Below are positions 1-7,516 of a stretch of DNA of 64,000 nucleotides, piece by piece; position 1 is the stretch's first letter; every line of letters starts with the position of its first letter. Origin of the DNA: Gammaproteobacteria bacterium HGW-Gammaproteobacteria-4. Its GTDB lineage: Bacteria > Pseudomonadota > Gammaproteobacteria > Xanthomonadales > Xanthomonadaceae. Location of the stretch: NCBI GenBank assembly GCA_002839995.1, contig PGZC01000026.1, positions 2,567 to 66,566 of the forward strand. Reading direction: 5' to 3'. The translations under genes and the position numbers were made by a program. Below the pieces are notes generated by a model that saw only the letters and a list, made by a program, of their open reading frames with translations, did no database searches and had not been told where the DNA came from.

Positions 1-230
1 TGCTGCAAATGCAGGCGGATCTTGCCGGTGTCACCCTGCACCGGCCGCGCATGCTGGAGACAACCGCCCTCGGCGCCGCGATGCTGGCCGGCCTCGGCGT
101 TGGCATGTGGTCGGGGTTGGACGAATTGCGTCGGGCCTACGTGCCGGAACGCAGTTTTACACCGCAAGCCCATCGTGCCGACGTTGATGCCGCGCGAAGT
201 CACTGGCACCAAGTGCTGGCATTGGCGTGA
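1..230 (+). CDS. glpK: Glycerol kinase, C-terminal fragment (cut by window edge)
   Basis: Only the last 75 or so residues are present; the gene starts before the window. The stretch LETTALGAAMLAGLGVGMW matches the conserved C-terminal FGGY-kinase segment of GlpK (ETTALGAAYLAGLAVGFW in enterics). The enzyme phosphorylates glycerol to glycerol 3-phosphate in the cytoplasm. The tail (RSHWHQVLALA) ends with TGA at 228-230 and looks normal. Another FGGY sugar kinase is possible but less likely given this motif. Confidence 0.8.
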   Translation, partial: LQMQADLAGVTLHRPRMLETTALGAAMLAGLGVGMWSGLDELRRAYVPERSFTPQAHRADVDAARSHWHQVLALA

Positions 231-277
231 CTATCCGCAGGATGACCCACTAGTCACAAAGCCCCGTCCCAGCGAGA

Positions 278-422
278 GCAAGAGCGGATAGTCCGCAAAG
301 AACGCGAAGGGCGCAAAGGAAAACACGACGCCGAGCCAGCAGCAAGGATGGGTAGAGCGCGGCAAAACCAGACTGTTACCTACCCAACGCTGTTATTTGC
401 GTTTTTTGCGCCCTTTGCGGAC
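278..422. repeat. Intergenic palindromic repeat, family R3
   Basis: Between glpK and rluF there is no convincing gene. The left arm at 291-324 begins gtccgcaaagaacgcgaagg and the right arm at 392-422 is approximately its inverse, ending ccctttgcggac, with about 70 nt between. Bases 278-317 recur, inverted and identical over 40 nt, at 55279-55318. Related copies lie at 38731-38767, 38831-38861 and 39004-39031. Function unknown; a transcribed hairpin between convergent genes could act as a weak terminator or RNA stabiliser. Confidence 0.75.
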
Positions 423-494
423 CATTTGTTGCTTCTCCCGAGTTCCGAGCAAGCAGGATGGCTGGCACGCGGCGACCCCTACCATCAAAGCCCG

Positions 495-1208
495 TCACCA
501 TTCACTGCGCATCGGCAACAAACCGCGTAATTCGGCATCGGTGAGATTGCGCCACTGCCCGGTCTTGAGCCGACCCAGCGAAATATTGACGATGCGCGTA
601 CGCACCAGCCGTTTCACGCGATAGCCAAAGTGGGTCGCCATCAACCGGATCTGCCGGTTCAGCCCCTGGGTGAGGACGATGCGAAACCCCAGCTTGCCCA
701 GACGGGTGGCGCGACACGGGCGGGTGCGCTGGCCGTGCATGACGATGCCGCCGCGCGCCATGCCGCGCAGGAACGCGTCATCGACCTCGCGATTCACCGC
801 CACCAGATATTCCTTTTCCTTGGCGTTCTCGGCGCGCAGGATTTCGTTCACGATGTCGCCGTTGCTGGTCAGCAGGATCAGGCCCTCGGACTCCTTGTCG
901 AGGCGGCCAATCGGAAATATGCGTTGTTGATGACCGATGAAATCGATGATGTTGCCTTTGATCTCGGTATCGGTGGTGCAGGTAACGCCGGCCGGTTTGT
1001 GAAACGCGATGTAGACATGGCGGCGGCCGCCGGAAACCCGGCGTTGGCGCAGCGGTTGCCCGTCCATCAACACCCGATCGCCTTCGACGATGTTCGCCCC
1101 GACCGCGGCGACTTCGCCGTTGACGCTCACCCGGCCCGCGGCAATGCGCTCGTCGGCTTCACGGCGCGAGCACTCGCCGCTGTCGGAAATGTATTTGTTC
1201 AGGCGCAT
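495..1208 (-). CDS. rluF: 23S rRNA pseudouridine synthase, RluF-like
   Basis: RsuA/RluB/E/F-family pseudouridine synthase. An N-terminal S4 RNA-binding domain (MRLNKYISDSGECSRREAD...) is followed by the catalytic domain with FPIGRLDKESEGL, whose Asp is the nucleophile. The C-terminal FRIVLTQGLNRQIRLM and HFGYRVKRLVRTRI patterns resemble RluF, which modifies U2604 of 23S rRNA. The start at 1208 (MRLNKYIS) matches the family; an in-frame ATG six codons upstream adds nothing conserved. It is the last gene of a minus-strand run gst-doxX-rluF with a 33-nt gap to doxX. RluB or RluE is a less likely assignment. Confidence 0.85.
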   Translation of the reverse strand: MRLNKYISDSGECSRREADERIAAGRVSVNGEVAAVGANIVEGDRVLMDGQPLRQRRVSGGRRHVYIAFHKPAGVTCTTDTEIKGNIIDFIGHQQRIFPIGRLDKESEGLILLTSNGDIVNEILRAENAKEKEYLVAVNREVDDAFLRGMARGGIVMHGQRTRPCRATRLGKLGFRIVLTQGLNRQIRLMATHFGYRVKRLVRTRIVNISLGRLKTGQWRNLTDAELRGLLPMRSEW

Positions 1209-1241
1209 GGGCGCGCATGCTGGCACAGCGCAAAGGCGATG

Positions 1242-1691
1242 TCACTCATTGCTTGCTTGCTGACGATGCAAGTATCGATCCAGCGTCCAGCGATCGGCGC
1301 CGATTGGCGATACCAGCAGGAACACGATCAGCGCCGAGCGGGTAAACGTGTGGCCATCGATGTTGAACAGCGCTTCTTTCAGGGCATGGCCGTAGGTGGT
1401 CACCAGCAACAGCACGGCAAGCGTCGCCAGGGTTTCGCGCAGGCGAAAACCCAGCAGCAGCATCGCGCCAGCGGCCAACTCGACAAATGGAATGCCAAGG
1501 CCCAGCGCCCACAGCAACGCGTCGGGAATCCAGCTATCGCCGAACCAGCCGATGAAGAACTGCTCGGCGTGCGCCATCGGCGTGAGCTCGAACACCTTCC
1601 ACCAGCCAGCCATCACGAACAGAATGCCGAGCATGAAGCGTGCGAACGCAGTGGCGATCTGCCAGTCCGGCAGTGATGTGGGCTTGTTCAT
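1242..1691 (-). CDS. DoxX family membrane protein
   Basis: About 149 residues with four hydrophobic segments. The first (FARFMLGILFVMAGWWKVFE) is the typical DoxX opening; the central segment with IPFVELAAGAMLLLGF is the second family signature. DoxX proteins are small inner-membrane proteins, some linked to thiol or quinone redox chemistry; the substrate here is unknown. The start MNKPTS at 1691 lies 5 nt after the stop of the glutathione S-transferase gene, so the two are probably co-transcribed. A longer open frame upstream lacks family similarity and overlaps the GST gene. Confidence 0.8.
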   Translation of the reverse strand: MNKPTSLPDWQIATAFARFMLGILFVMAGWWKVFELTPMAHAEQFFIGWFGDSWIPDALLWALGLGIPFVELAAGAMLLLGFRLRETLATLAVLLLVTTYGHALKEALFNIDGHTFTRSALIVFLLVSPIGADRWTLDRYLHRQQASNE

Positions 1692-1696
1692 GGTGC

Positions 1697-2383
1697 TCAC
1701 TCCTTGCCGATCCGGTCGCCGAGCACGAATGGGCCGCCCTTTTCCAGCGCCCGCTGGTAGGCCGGACGAGCGCGAATACGCTCGAGAAAACCGGTCAGGC
1801 TGGGTCGGTTGGGCCCCAGCACGCCGGCAGCCTCGGCGCCTTCGATGGGAAAGCTGATCTGGATGTCGGCGGCGCTGAATTGGGTGCCGGCAAACCACGG
1901 TGAAGCGCCCAGTTGCGCTTCCATGTAATCCAGATGCAGGGCGATCTGCGGTGCCACGTAGCGCTGCATCACCTGCGCCGAGATGCGGCGAACCAGCGGG
2001 CGCAGCAAGAACGGCATCGGCCCTTGCGGCAGGCGTCGGAACACCAGACCCAGCAACAGCGGCATCATCGCCGAACCTTCGGCGTAGTGCAGCCAGTAGG
2101 TATAGCGCAAACGTTCGTCCGCGTCGGCCGGCGGCGGCAGACGCTGCTGCCCGTAGCGCGCGACCAGATACTCGATGATCGCGCCCGATTCGGCAACCAC
2201 GCGCCCGTCATCGCTGATCACCGGCGATTTGCCCAGCGGATGCACCGCGCGCAGCGATGCCGGCGCGAGCATGGTCTGTGGATCGCGGGCGTAATGCTGC
2301 ACGGCATAGGGGAGCTCAAGCTCTTCCAGCAACCAGAGCACTCGTTGCGAGCGCGAATTTTCGAGGTGGTGGACGGTGATCAT
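1697..2383 (-). CDS. Glutathione S-transferase family protein
   Basis: Begins ITVHHLENSRSQRVLWLLEE, the N-terminal thioredoxin-fold domain of bacterial GSTs in which Ser/Arg replace the classical Tyr; VHPLGKSPVISDDG and the E-S pair in VVAESGAIIEYL bind the gamma-Glu of glutathione. An all-helical C-terminal domain follows, with WFAGTQFSAADIQISFPIE near its end. About 228 residues, normal for the family. The start at 2383 has an aggag ribosome site 6 nt upstream. It is divergent from the PhzF-like gene (79 bp between starts) and upstream of doxX. The substrate cannot be read from sequence. Confidence 0.88.
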   Translation of the reverse strand: MITVHHLENSRSQRVLWLLEELELPYAVQHYARDPQTMLAPASLRAVHPLGKSPVISDDGRVVAESGAIIEYLVARYGQQRLPPPADADERLRYTYWLHYAEGSAMMPLLLGLVFRRLPQGPMPFLLRPLVRRISAQVMQRYVAPQIALHLDYMEAQLGASPWFAGTQFSAADIQISFPIEGAEAAGVLGPNRPSLTGFLERIRARPAYQRALEKGGPFVLGDRIGKE

Positions 2384-2461
2384 CTGTGCTCCTGTGTGCC
2401 GTGGTGCGATCATTGATGCGCGCTCACAATACCCTGCCCCGTAACGACTGAACATGGTGCC

Positions 2462-3376
2462 ATGTCAACGAATGCCTGCCGATACCTGCAATTGGATGTC
2501 TTTTCCCAGCGCGCCGGCTGCGGCAATCCGCTGGGCGTGGTGTTCGGCGCCGACGACTGGAGCACCCAGCGCATGCAGGGGTTCGCGCGCTGGGCCAACC
2601 TGGTTGAAACCACGTTTGTACTGCCGGCAACCGAATCTGGTGCCAGTTATCGTCTGCGCATTTTTACGCCGAGCCGGGAAATTGCCTTCGCCGGCCATCC
2701 CAGCATCGGGTCGGCGTTTGCCGCGCTGAGCACCGGTTTTTGCGCCGCAAGCGACGGGCGGCTGATTCAGCAGTGCGATGCCGGTCTGCTGCCGATCATG
2801 GTCGAAGGCAGCCCGGAATGCCCGATGTTGTCGGTCGCGGCTCCCGCAGCCCGTGTCGAGCAGGCAACCGGCGCCGACATGCTGGAGGTCGCGCGCATTC
2901 TCGATGGACTCACTCCCGGATCATTGCCGCCAGGGCTGGTCAGCGGCGGCCGACGCTGGTGGTTGGCGGAGCTGGCTGATGAACGGCAGTTGCGTGCGTG
3001 GAACGCTCCCGTCGCCGACATCGCCGCACTCGCCAAGCGCAGCGACACCCTGGGCCTGTGTTTGTTCGCGCGCAGCAGCGACCCCGCATTCGAGCTGGTG
3101 GTTCGCGCGTTCCCGGCCGGCGCGGGCATTGTCGAAGATCCAGCATCCGGCGCCGCCAATGCACTGATTGCAGCCTATATCGCCAGCCTCGAGCCAAAAG
3201 GCGCACTCAGCCGCGGCTATCGCGTGAGCCAGGGCCGCGAGCTTGGTCGCGATGCGTTGTTGACGCTGCGCATCGAGGCCGACAACCGGGTGTGGGTCGG
3301 CGGACATTGTGCGCTGGTGATCGACGGCAAGACGTGGTGGCCGCAAGCGAGCCAAGGGTTTAAACAGTTTACTTGA
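2462..3376 (+). CDS. PhzF-family isomerase/epimerase
   Basis: 304-residue member of the PhzF (diaminopimelate-epimerase-fold) family. The first half shows YLQLDVFSQRAGCGNPLGVV and ANLVETTFVLP, where Glu49 is the expected catalytic acid; FAGHPSIGSAFA and the second-half EDPASGAANALIA are the two substrate-phosphate style loops. Nothing nearby suggests phenazine synthesis, so this is one of the many PhzF homologues of unknown substrate. The stop codon at 3374-3376 touches the palindrome that marks the left end of the IS607 element, so the insertion sits immediately behind or just inside the original C-terminus. Confidence 0.85.
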   Translation: MSTNACRYLQLDVFSQRAGCGNPLGVVFGADDWSTQRMQGFARWANLVETTFVLPATESGASYRLRIFTPSREIAFAGHPSIGSAFAALSTGFCAASDGRLIQQCDAGLLPIMVEGSPECPMLSVAAPAARVEQATGADMLEVARILDGLTPGSLPPGLVSGGRRWWLAELADERQLRAWNAPVADIAALAKRSDTLGLCLFARSSDPAFELVVRAFPAGAGIVEDPASGAANALIAAYIASLEPKGALSRGYRVSQGRELGRDALLTLRIEADNRVWVGGHCALVIDGKTWWPQASQGFKQFT

Positions 3377-3401
3377 TATCTATCCATAACTAACTTATGT
3401 T
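3373..3401 (+). promoter_or_regulatory. Predicted sigma-70 promoter of tnpA
   Basis: TTGATA at 3373-3378 and TATGTT at 3396-3401 are separated by exactly 17 nt, close to the sigma-70 consensus. Transcription would begin around 3407-3409, at the ATG of the better tnpA start, giving a leaderless message. The promoter is almost entirely covered by the 15-bp inverted repeat, so a protein bound there would block it. Seen from sequence only. Confidence 0.5.
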
Positions 3402-3420
3402 ATCCGTTATGGATAGATAT
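3376..3420. promoter_or_regulatory. 15-bp perfect inverted repeat over the tnpA start
   Basis: The arm atatctatccataac at 3376-3390 is repeated as its exact reverse complement at 3406-3420, with a 15-nt centre. The right arm contains the tnpA start codon at 3409. The spacing of arm centres (30 bp, about three helical turns) suits a dimeric DNA-binding protein. The MerR-like N-terminal domain of TnpA is the obvious candidate binder, either for transposition-complex assembly or for self-repression. Confidence 0.85.
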
Positions 3421-4032
3421 GTGCCGATAAGCGAAGCAGCCGATGCTCTGGGCGTGTCGATCACGACGCTGCGGCGATGGGAAGTCGAAGGCAAACTGAT
3501 ACCGGAGCGCACAGCGGGGCGACAGCGCCGGTATGATCTTGCCAAGCTCAAGCCGGAGCTATTCCACGCTGCACCGCAAGACCGCAAAACCATCGCCTAC
3601 GCCCGCGTCTCCAGTCACGAACAGAAGGACGATCTGGAACGGCAGAAGCGAGTACTTGAACTGTATTGCGCCAAGCAAGGCTGGACGTTTGAAGTTGTGG
3701 CCGATTTAGGTTCCGGCATGAACTACAACAAGAAAGGCTTGAAGCGGCTGCTGGACGAGATCATTGAAGGCCGCGTCGGTCGTCTGGTTATTGCCCATAA
3801 GGATCGCCTGTTGCGCTTCGGTGCGGAACTGGTGTTTGCCATATGCGAAGCGAAAGACGTAGAGGTGCTCATCATCAACAAAGGCGTGGATACGACGTTT
3901 GAAGAGGATTTAGCCAAGGACGTGCTGGAGATCATCACGGTGTTCTCGGCGCGGTTGTATGGCAGCCGCTCGCGCAAGAACCAGAAGTTGCTCGATGGCG
4001 TGAAGCAGGCCGTGGAGGCTGCGTCATGCTGA
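3409..4032 (+). CDS. tnpA: IS607-family serine recombinase TnpA
   Basis: 207 residues. The N-terminus is a MerR-like helix-turn-helix (VPISEAADALGVSITTLRRW), followed by a serine-resolvase domain starting IAYARVSSHEQKDDLERQ; Ser68 or Ser69 is the nucleophile. Later YNKKGLKRLLDEI, LVIAHKDRLLRFG and the C-terminal RLYGSRSRKN segment are typical of IS607 transposases. An ATG at 3397 gives four extra residues; 3409 is preferred because family members start just before the ISEAA segment and the predicted promoter would start transcription there. No ribosome site is visible before either ATG. The last 7 nt overlap tnpB. The frame is complete and probably active. Confidence 0.93.
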   Translation: MDRYVPISEAADALGVSITTLRRWEVEGKLIPERTAGRQRRYDLAKLKPELFHAAPQDRKTIAYARVSSHEQKDDLERQKRVLELYCAKQGWTFEVVADLGSGMNYNKKGLKRLLDEIIEGRVGRLVIAHKDRLLRFGAELVFAICEAKDVEVLIINKGVDTTFEEDLAKDVLEIITVFSARLYGSRSRKNQKLLDGVKQAVEAASC

Positions 4033-5228
4033 TCGCCCACAAGATCACGCTCGATCCCAACAACGTGCAGGTGACGTACTTCGCCCGCACGTGCGGCGTC
4101 GCACGCTTCGCCTACAACTGGGCGCTGGCCGAGTGGCAGCGGCAATACGAAGCGCACAAAGCCGACGCAAGTCTGCCCAAGCCCTCGCAAATGGCGCTGC
4201 GCCGCCAACTCAACCGCATCAAGGGCGAGCAGTTCCCGTGGATGCTGGATGTGACCAAGAACGCACCACAAATGGCGATCATCCAGTTGGGCGCAGCGTT
4301 CAAGAACTTCTTCGCCGGGCGGGCCAAATACCCGAAGTTCAGGAAGAAAGGCCTGCACGACCGCTTCAGCCTGACCAACGACCAATTCAGCGTCGATGCT
4401 TCACGCATCCGCATCCCCAATCTGGGTTGGGTGCGGATGCGTGAGTCGTTGCGCTTTACCGGCAAGATCATGTCGGCCACGGTTTCCCGCGTGGCAGACC
4501 GCTGGTTTGTCAGCATCACCGTCGATACCCCGAACGATTTGCCTCTGCCAAACGCTGAGAACCAAGGCGCGGTGGGTGTGGATTTGGGCGTATCGGCTCT
4601 GGCAACGCTCTCAACCGGGGAAGTCGTCGCAGGGCCAAAAGCGCACAAGGCTTTGCTGTCCAGGATGCAACGGCTGTCACGCGGCTTGTCACGCAAAGTC
4701 AAAGGTTCAGAGAACCGCAAGAAAGCCAAAGCGAAATTGGCAAGGCTGCACGCCCGTATCAGCAACATCCGCAAGGATGCGCTGCACCAGCTAACGACCG
4801 ATCTCACGCGCCGGTTTCACACCATCGGCATCGAGGATTTGAACGTGCGCGGCATGGTCAAAAACCGGCATCTGTCGCGGGCTGTGTCCGACATGGGCTT
4901 CTTCGAGTTCCGGCGACAGTTGGAGTACAAGGCGGCACAGCGCGGCGGGATGATCGTCGTGGCCGACCGTTGGTATCCGAGCAGCAAAACGTGCTCGGGT
5001 TGCGACCACAAACTGGGCGTTCTGCCGTTATCGGCGCGGGGATGGACATGTCCTGCCTGCGGCTTTGTTCACGATCGCGACGTGAACGCGGCGATCAATT
5101 TGAGAAATCTGGCGGTGAGTTCCACCGTGTCAGCCTGTGGAGAGGAAGGCTCTGGCCTTGGGCGCAAGCCCAAGGCGAAACCGGCCTCGGTGAAGCAGGA
5201 ATCCAGCAGCAAAGCTACCTGTGGTTAG
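4026..5228 (+). CDS. tnpB: TnpB RNA-guided endonuclease (OrfB of IS607/IS605 type)
   Basis: 400 residues, the full length for TnpB. The RuvC residues are intact: Asp186 in VGVDLGVSALATLS, Glu270 in IGIEDLNVRGM and Asp352 in HDRDVNAAINL. A zinc ribbon uses Cys323, Cys326, Cys342 and Cys345. The N-terminal helix-turn-helix-like segment (CGVARFAYNWALAEWQRQY) is typical. The ATG overlaps the end of tnpA. Established knowledge: TnpB proteins cut DNA using an RNA (omegaRNA) transcribed from the 3' end of the element, which favours retention of the element. The C-terminal tail after residue 360 is polar and repetitive, as expected where the gene overlaps that RNA. Confidence 0.95.
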   Translation: MLIAHKITLDPNNVQVTYFARTCGVARFAYNWALAEWQRQYEAHKADASLPKPSQMALRRQLNRIKGEQFPWMLDVTKNAPQMAIIQLGAAFKNFFAGRAKYPKFRKKGLHDRFSLTNDQFSVDASRIRIPNLGWVRMRESLRFTGKIMSATVSRVADRWFVSITVDTPNDLPLPNAENQGAVGVDLGVSALATLSTGEVVAGPKAHKALLSRMQRLSRGLSRKVKGSENRKKAKAKLARLHARISNIRKDALHQLTTDLTRRFHTIGIEDLNVRGMVKNRHLSRAVSDMGFFEFRRQLEYKAAQRGGMIVVADRWYPSSKTCSGCDHKLGVLPLSARGWTCPACGFVHDRDVNAAINLRNLAVSSTVSACGEEGSGLGRKPKAKPASVKQESSSKATCG

Positions 5229-5252
5229 CTTTGCGTAGGTATGGACGAACGG
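5100..5252 (+). ncRNA. Putative omegaRNA (reRNA) of the IS607 element
   Basis: Inferred from position: TnpB guide RNAs cover the last part of tnpB and the right end of the element, and the guide is the sequence just outside. The region holds the tnpB tail codons and ends in gtaggtatggacgaacgg at 5235-5252. If that is the right boundary, the present guide would be the roughly 16-20 nt beginning taacgactgacactcaac at 5253. The 5' limit is arbitrary and no structure was computed. Confidence 0.35.
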
Positions 5253-5405
5253 TAACGACTGACACTCAACGTCACTTGGCGCCCGAAGCTGGTCACGGCT
5301 GGATGATTCAGGCGCGCCAAGTCGTGGATTTCCTTGCTGTACAACCTTGGCATGGAAGCTGCTGGAGGCAACCGACGACGATATGCAGCCGGGGGGTTGA
5401 AGGGC

Positions 5406-5600
5406 ATGGCCAACGTTCTGAACTTTCCGGACCAATCGCTCACCGATGATGTTCTGGTGCGGCGCTTGTTCGAACTCGCTGCCGACGGCGATGCCGGCTG
5501 CGATGAGTTCCGCCAGTTGGACGCCGAGATGCAGCGCCGTCTCGGTCGGGCAACGGCAGGAGAGCCAAGGCGTCTGCCAGCGGTCAGCCGGTTCGGCTGA
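5406..5600 (+). CDS. Small hypothetical protein downstream of the IS607 element
   Basis: 64 residues (MANVLNFPDQSLTDDVLVRR...), acidic, predicted helical, with charged pairs such as LFELAADGD and EFRQLDAEMQRRL. Codon use has the high GC third positions of local genes, which favours a real gene. I do not recognise the family. No strong ribosome site precedes the ATG (gaagggc only). It may be a gene of the original locus whose upstream part was separated by the insertion. The 177 bp between the element and this gene hold nothing else I can name. Confidence 0.4.
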   Translation: MANVLNFPDQSLTDDVLVRRLFELAADGDAGCDEFRQLDAEMQRRLGRATAGEPRRLPAVSRFG

Positions 5601-5665
5601 GGGGGTGCGGGGCGAGTCGGATTCAGCCGATTCGTCCCCGCTCCGCAACCGTGCTGAGCAATGCT

Positions 5666-6577
5666 TCAATTGGACGCGTTTGCGTCGCCCGTCAATCGCC
5701 TGTCGATAAGCATATCTTTTTCGCCCCAGAGCGAATTCAGCCAATCGCGCAATGCGTCGTTGGTCTGCGCATCCTCGTCGCCATCGCTCAACCACGAGGG
5801 TATGGCGCGCAGTCGCAAGTCGACCTCTATCGTTTGCACCCGCCCTGCGAATAGATCGATCACGCTCGGGCTGCCCTGCGGATAAATGATGGTCACGTCA
5901 AGCACACCGCTCAGCAAATCGCCCATGGCGGAAAACACCTGCGCCACGCCACCGGCCTTGGGACGCAGCAGATGCCGGTACGGCGATGCTTGCGCCTGTT
6001 GCTTGGCGACGGTGAAACGGGTGCCTTCGACAAAATTCATCACCGCGACCGGCGTATCGCGAAACCGCCGGCAGGCGCGTCGGGTCGCCTCGACATCGGC
6101 GAGCGCGAGTTCAGGCTTGCGCGCGATGGCCTCGCGCGAATGCCGCCGCATGAACGGGAAATCCAGCGCCCACCAGGCCAGCCCGAGCAGTGGTACCCAG
6201 ATCAGCTGCCGTTTGAGGAAAAACCGCAACAAAGGCGCCCGGCGATTGAGCACATGCTGCAATACCGGAATATCGACCCAGCTTTGATGATTGCACAGCA
6301 CCAGATAACTGGTGTTCGGCGCAACTGCGTCGACGCCGTCGCCGCGCACCACAATGCGCGTCGGGGTCAGTCGCGCGATCAAAATACTGTTTACCGCGAT
6401 CCAGCGCTCGGCAAGCGCCACCAGTAGCCGACCCAAGGCCAGGCGCCACGCCTTTACCGGCAGCAACAACTTGAACATCGCCGCCACGAGCAACGGGACC
6501 GTGTGCGCGATGGTATTGACGACGAATGCGGTACCGGCGATCAGCAAACGCAGTGCGCTGAGCAATGAAGCAGGCAT
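5666..6577 (-). CDS. 1-acyl-sn-glycerol-3-phosphate acyltransferase family protein (YihG-like)
   Basis: 303 residues with two N-terminal hydrophobic segments and the PlsC acyltransferase motifs NHQSWVDI (HX4D catalytic pair) and NFVEGTRFT (phosphate-binding). The layout and the RFFLKRQLIWVPLLGLAWWALDFPFM block match YihG/YihG-like enzymes, which acylate lysophosphatidic acid at the inner membrane. No ribosome site stands before the ATG, and a 353-bp inverted-repeat element begins only 27 bp upstream, so the native promoter has probably been displaced. Broader PlsC-family activity is an alternative. Confidence 0.85.
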   Translation of the reverse strand: MPASLLSALRLLIAGTAFVVNTIAHTVPLLVAAMFKLLLPVKAWRLALGRLLVALAERWIAVNSILIARLTPTRIVVRGDGVDAVAPNTSYLVLCNHQSWVDIPVLQHVLNRRAPLLRFFLKRQLIWVPLLGLAWWALDFPFMRRHSREAIARKPELALADVEATRRACRRFRDTPVAVMNFVEGTRFTVAKQQAQASPYRHLLRPKAGGVAQVFSAMGDLLSGVLDVTIIYPQGSPSVIDLFAGRVQTIEVDLRLRAIPSWLSDGDEDAQTNDALRDWLNSLWGEKDMLIDRRLTGDANASN

Positions 6578-6604
6578 GGGTGCGTAACAAGCGTATGCGG
6601 GGCT

Positions 6605-6957
6605 CTAGTGTAGTGCTTCGCAAGTATCGGTGCTTTCAGAGCTGTGCCGGAAGCGTGCAATGGATTCTGGCAAGCAGCCGTCCATGGCGGGCATCTCCGG
6701 CCCGGTCATCCGTGACCGGGCGCTCACCTGCGCGCGATGCGCTTCAACGCATCGCGCGAATCCCGGCTCGCCCCTTGGCAAGCACAGCAACACCGGCATG
6801 GCGCTTCCGGCACGCTCCCTGCGGGCGTTCGTCTGGCCGGCCATCTGCGGTGTTGCGCTCGCTCACCAGGGAGCAACCCTGCCATCGCTCGCGCGCCTTG
6901 CATCTGACCAGCCAGACGAACGCTGAATGTGCCGATACTTGCGAAGCACTACACTAG
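6605..6957. mobile_element. MITE-like element with 26-bp perfect terminal inverted repeats
   Basis: The left end at 6605-6630 (ctagtgtagtgcttcgcaag...) and the right end at 6932-6957 are exact reverse complements over 26 bp. Inside are further perfect stems: 6644-6655 with 6803-6814 (12 bp), 6701-6708 with 6713-6720 (8 bp), 6731-6741 with 6748-6758 (11 bp, loop 6 nt) and 6826-6838 with 6911-6923 (13 bp). No transposase fits in 353 bp. Each end lies at CTAG, which could be a 4-bp target duplication (IS5-like YTAR) or include a TA duplication (IS630/Tc1-like). Reading frames inside are low-complexity and probably not genes. Confidence 0.8.
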
Positions 6958-7516
6958 CCTAACCGATAGCGAAGATCTGTTTTACTCAGAGTCTTCCGCG
7001 CGCCATGGACGGCGCGTCCGCGAACCGGACACGAACGTGTTTGAGTCGGCGCAGCCGGGCACGAATCGGCGCCGGGACCGGCATCGACCGACAAGGCAAG
7101 GATGGGCTTGTCCAGACCTTCCTCGGGAATGCCCCGTCGGCATTGCATACGACACGAGCATGACCTTTGGCATTCGCGGCTGGATGCAAAGCCGCACACG
7201 CTCGCTCGTCACGGATCCGTCAGGACGTTTGCGCGATCCTCGGAGTGGGTTTTTGCGCGTGCGAATCGCAATCGCGTGCGGTTTCAGAGCATCACGGCAA
7301 CCGGCTTTCGGATGCATTCCGGGGCATTCGCGATTTGGTGATGTTGGTCACATACGGATGATGCAAGCAATCCGTACGCTGCCCACTGGAGGTCTGCATG
7401 CGTGAGCGACGGGGAAGTCGTACGCGCATACGTGTTGCGGTAGCGTGCCGCGTAACATTCGTTCAAGTATCGCGCCAACCTGCCGATTCGTCAGGTACGC
7501 GCTTTGGGGGAGTTCG
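6958..7516. other. Gene-free stretch between the MITE and the SNase-like gene
   Basis: About 560 bp with no frame that looks like protein on either strand: candidate frames are Arg/Pro-rich and lack ribosome sites. It contains short palindromes such as gcgcgccatggacggcgcgt near 6999. The last part before 7517 presumably carries the promoter of the secreted protein, but no clear -35/-10 pair was found. Confidence 0.5.

Larger units (their letters stand above)
3377..5252 (+). mobile_element. IS607-family insertion sequence (tnpA + tnpB)
   Basis: Two overlapping genes encode a MerR-headed serine recombinase and a TnpB nuclease, the hallmark pair of IS607. Both frames are intact with catalytic residues present. 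IS607 elements leave no target duplication or clear terminal inverted repeats, so exact ends cannot be fixed from one copy. The left limit is placed at the end of phzF and the right limit near gaacgg at 5247-5252, because IS607 recombines at GG dinucleotides; both limits are inferences. Codon usage looks less extreme in GC3 than the neighbours, consistent with transfer. Confidence 0.85.

Noticed and set aside
2443-2462. gtaacgactga near 2447 also found at 5252, as a possible IS target duplication
   Set aside because: Eleven bases shared 2.8 kb apart. IS607 makes no target duplication, and the first site is far from the left end; probably chance.
6630-6926. 98-residue frame inside the MITE (MLSELCRKRAMDSGKQPS...)
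   Set aside because: It lies wholly within an element built of inverted repeats, has no ribosome site, and its composition follows the palindromes.
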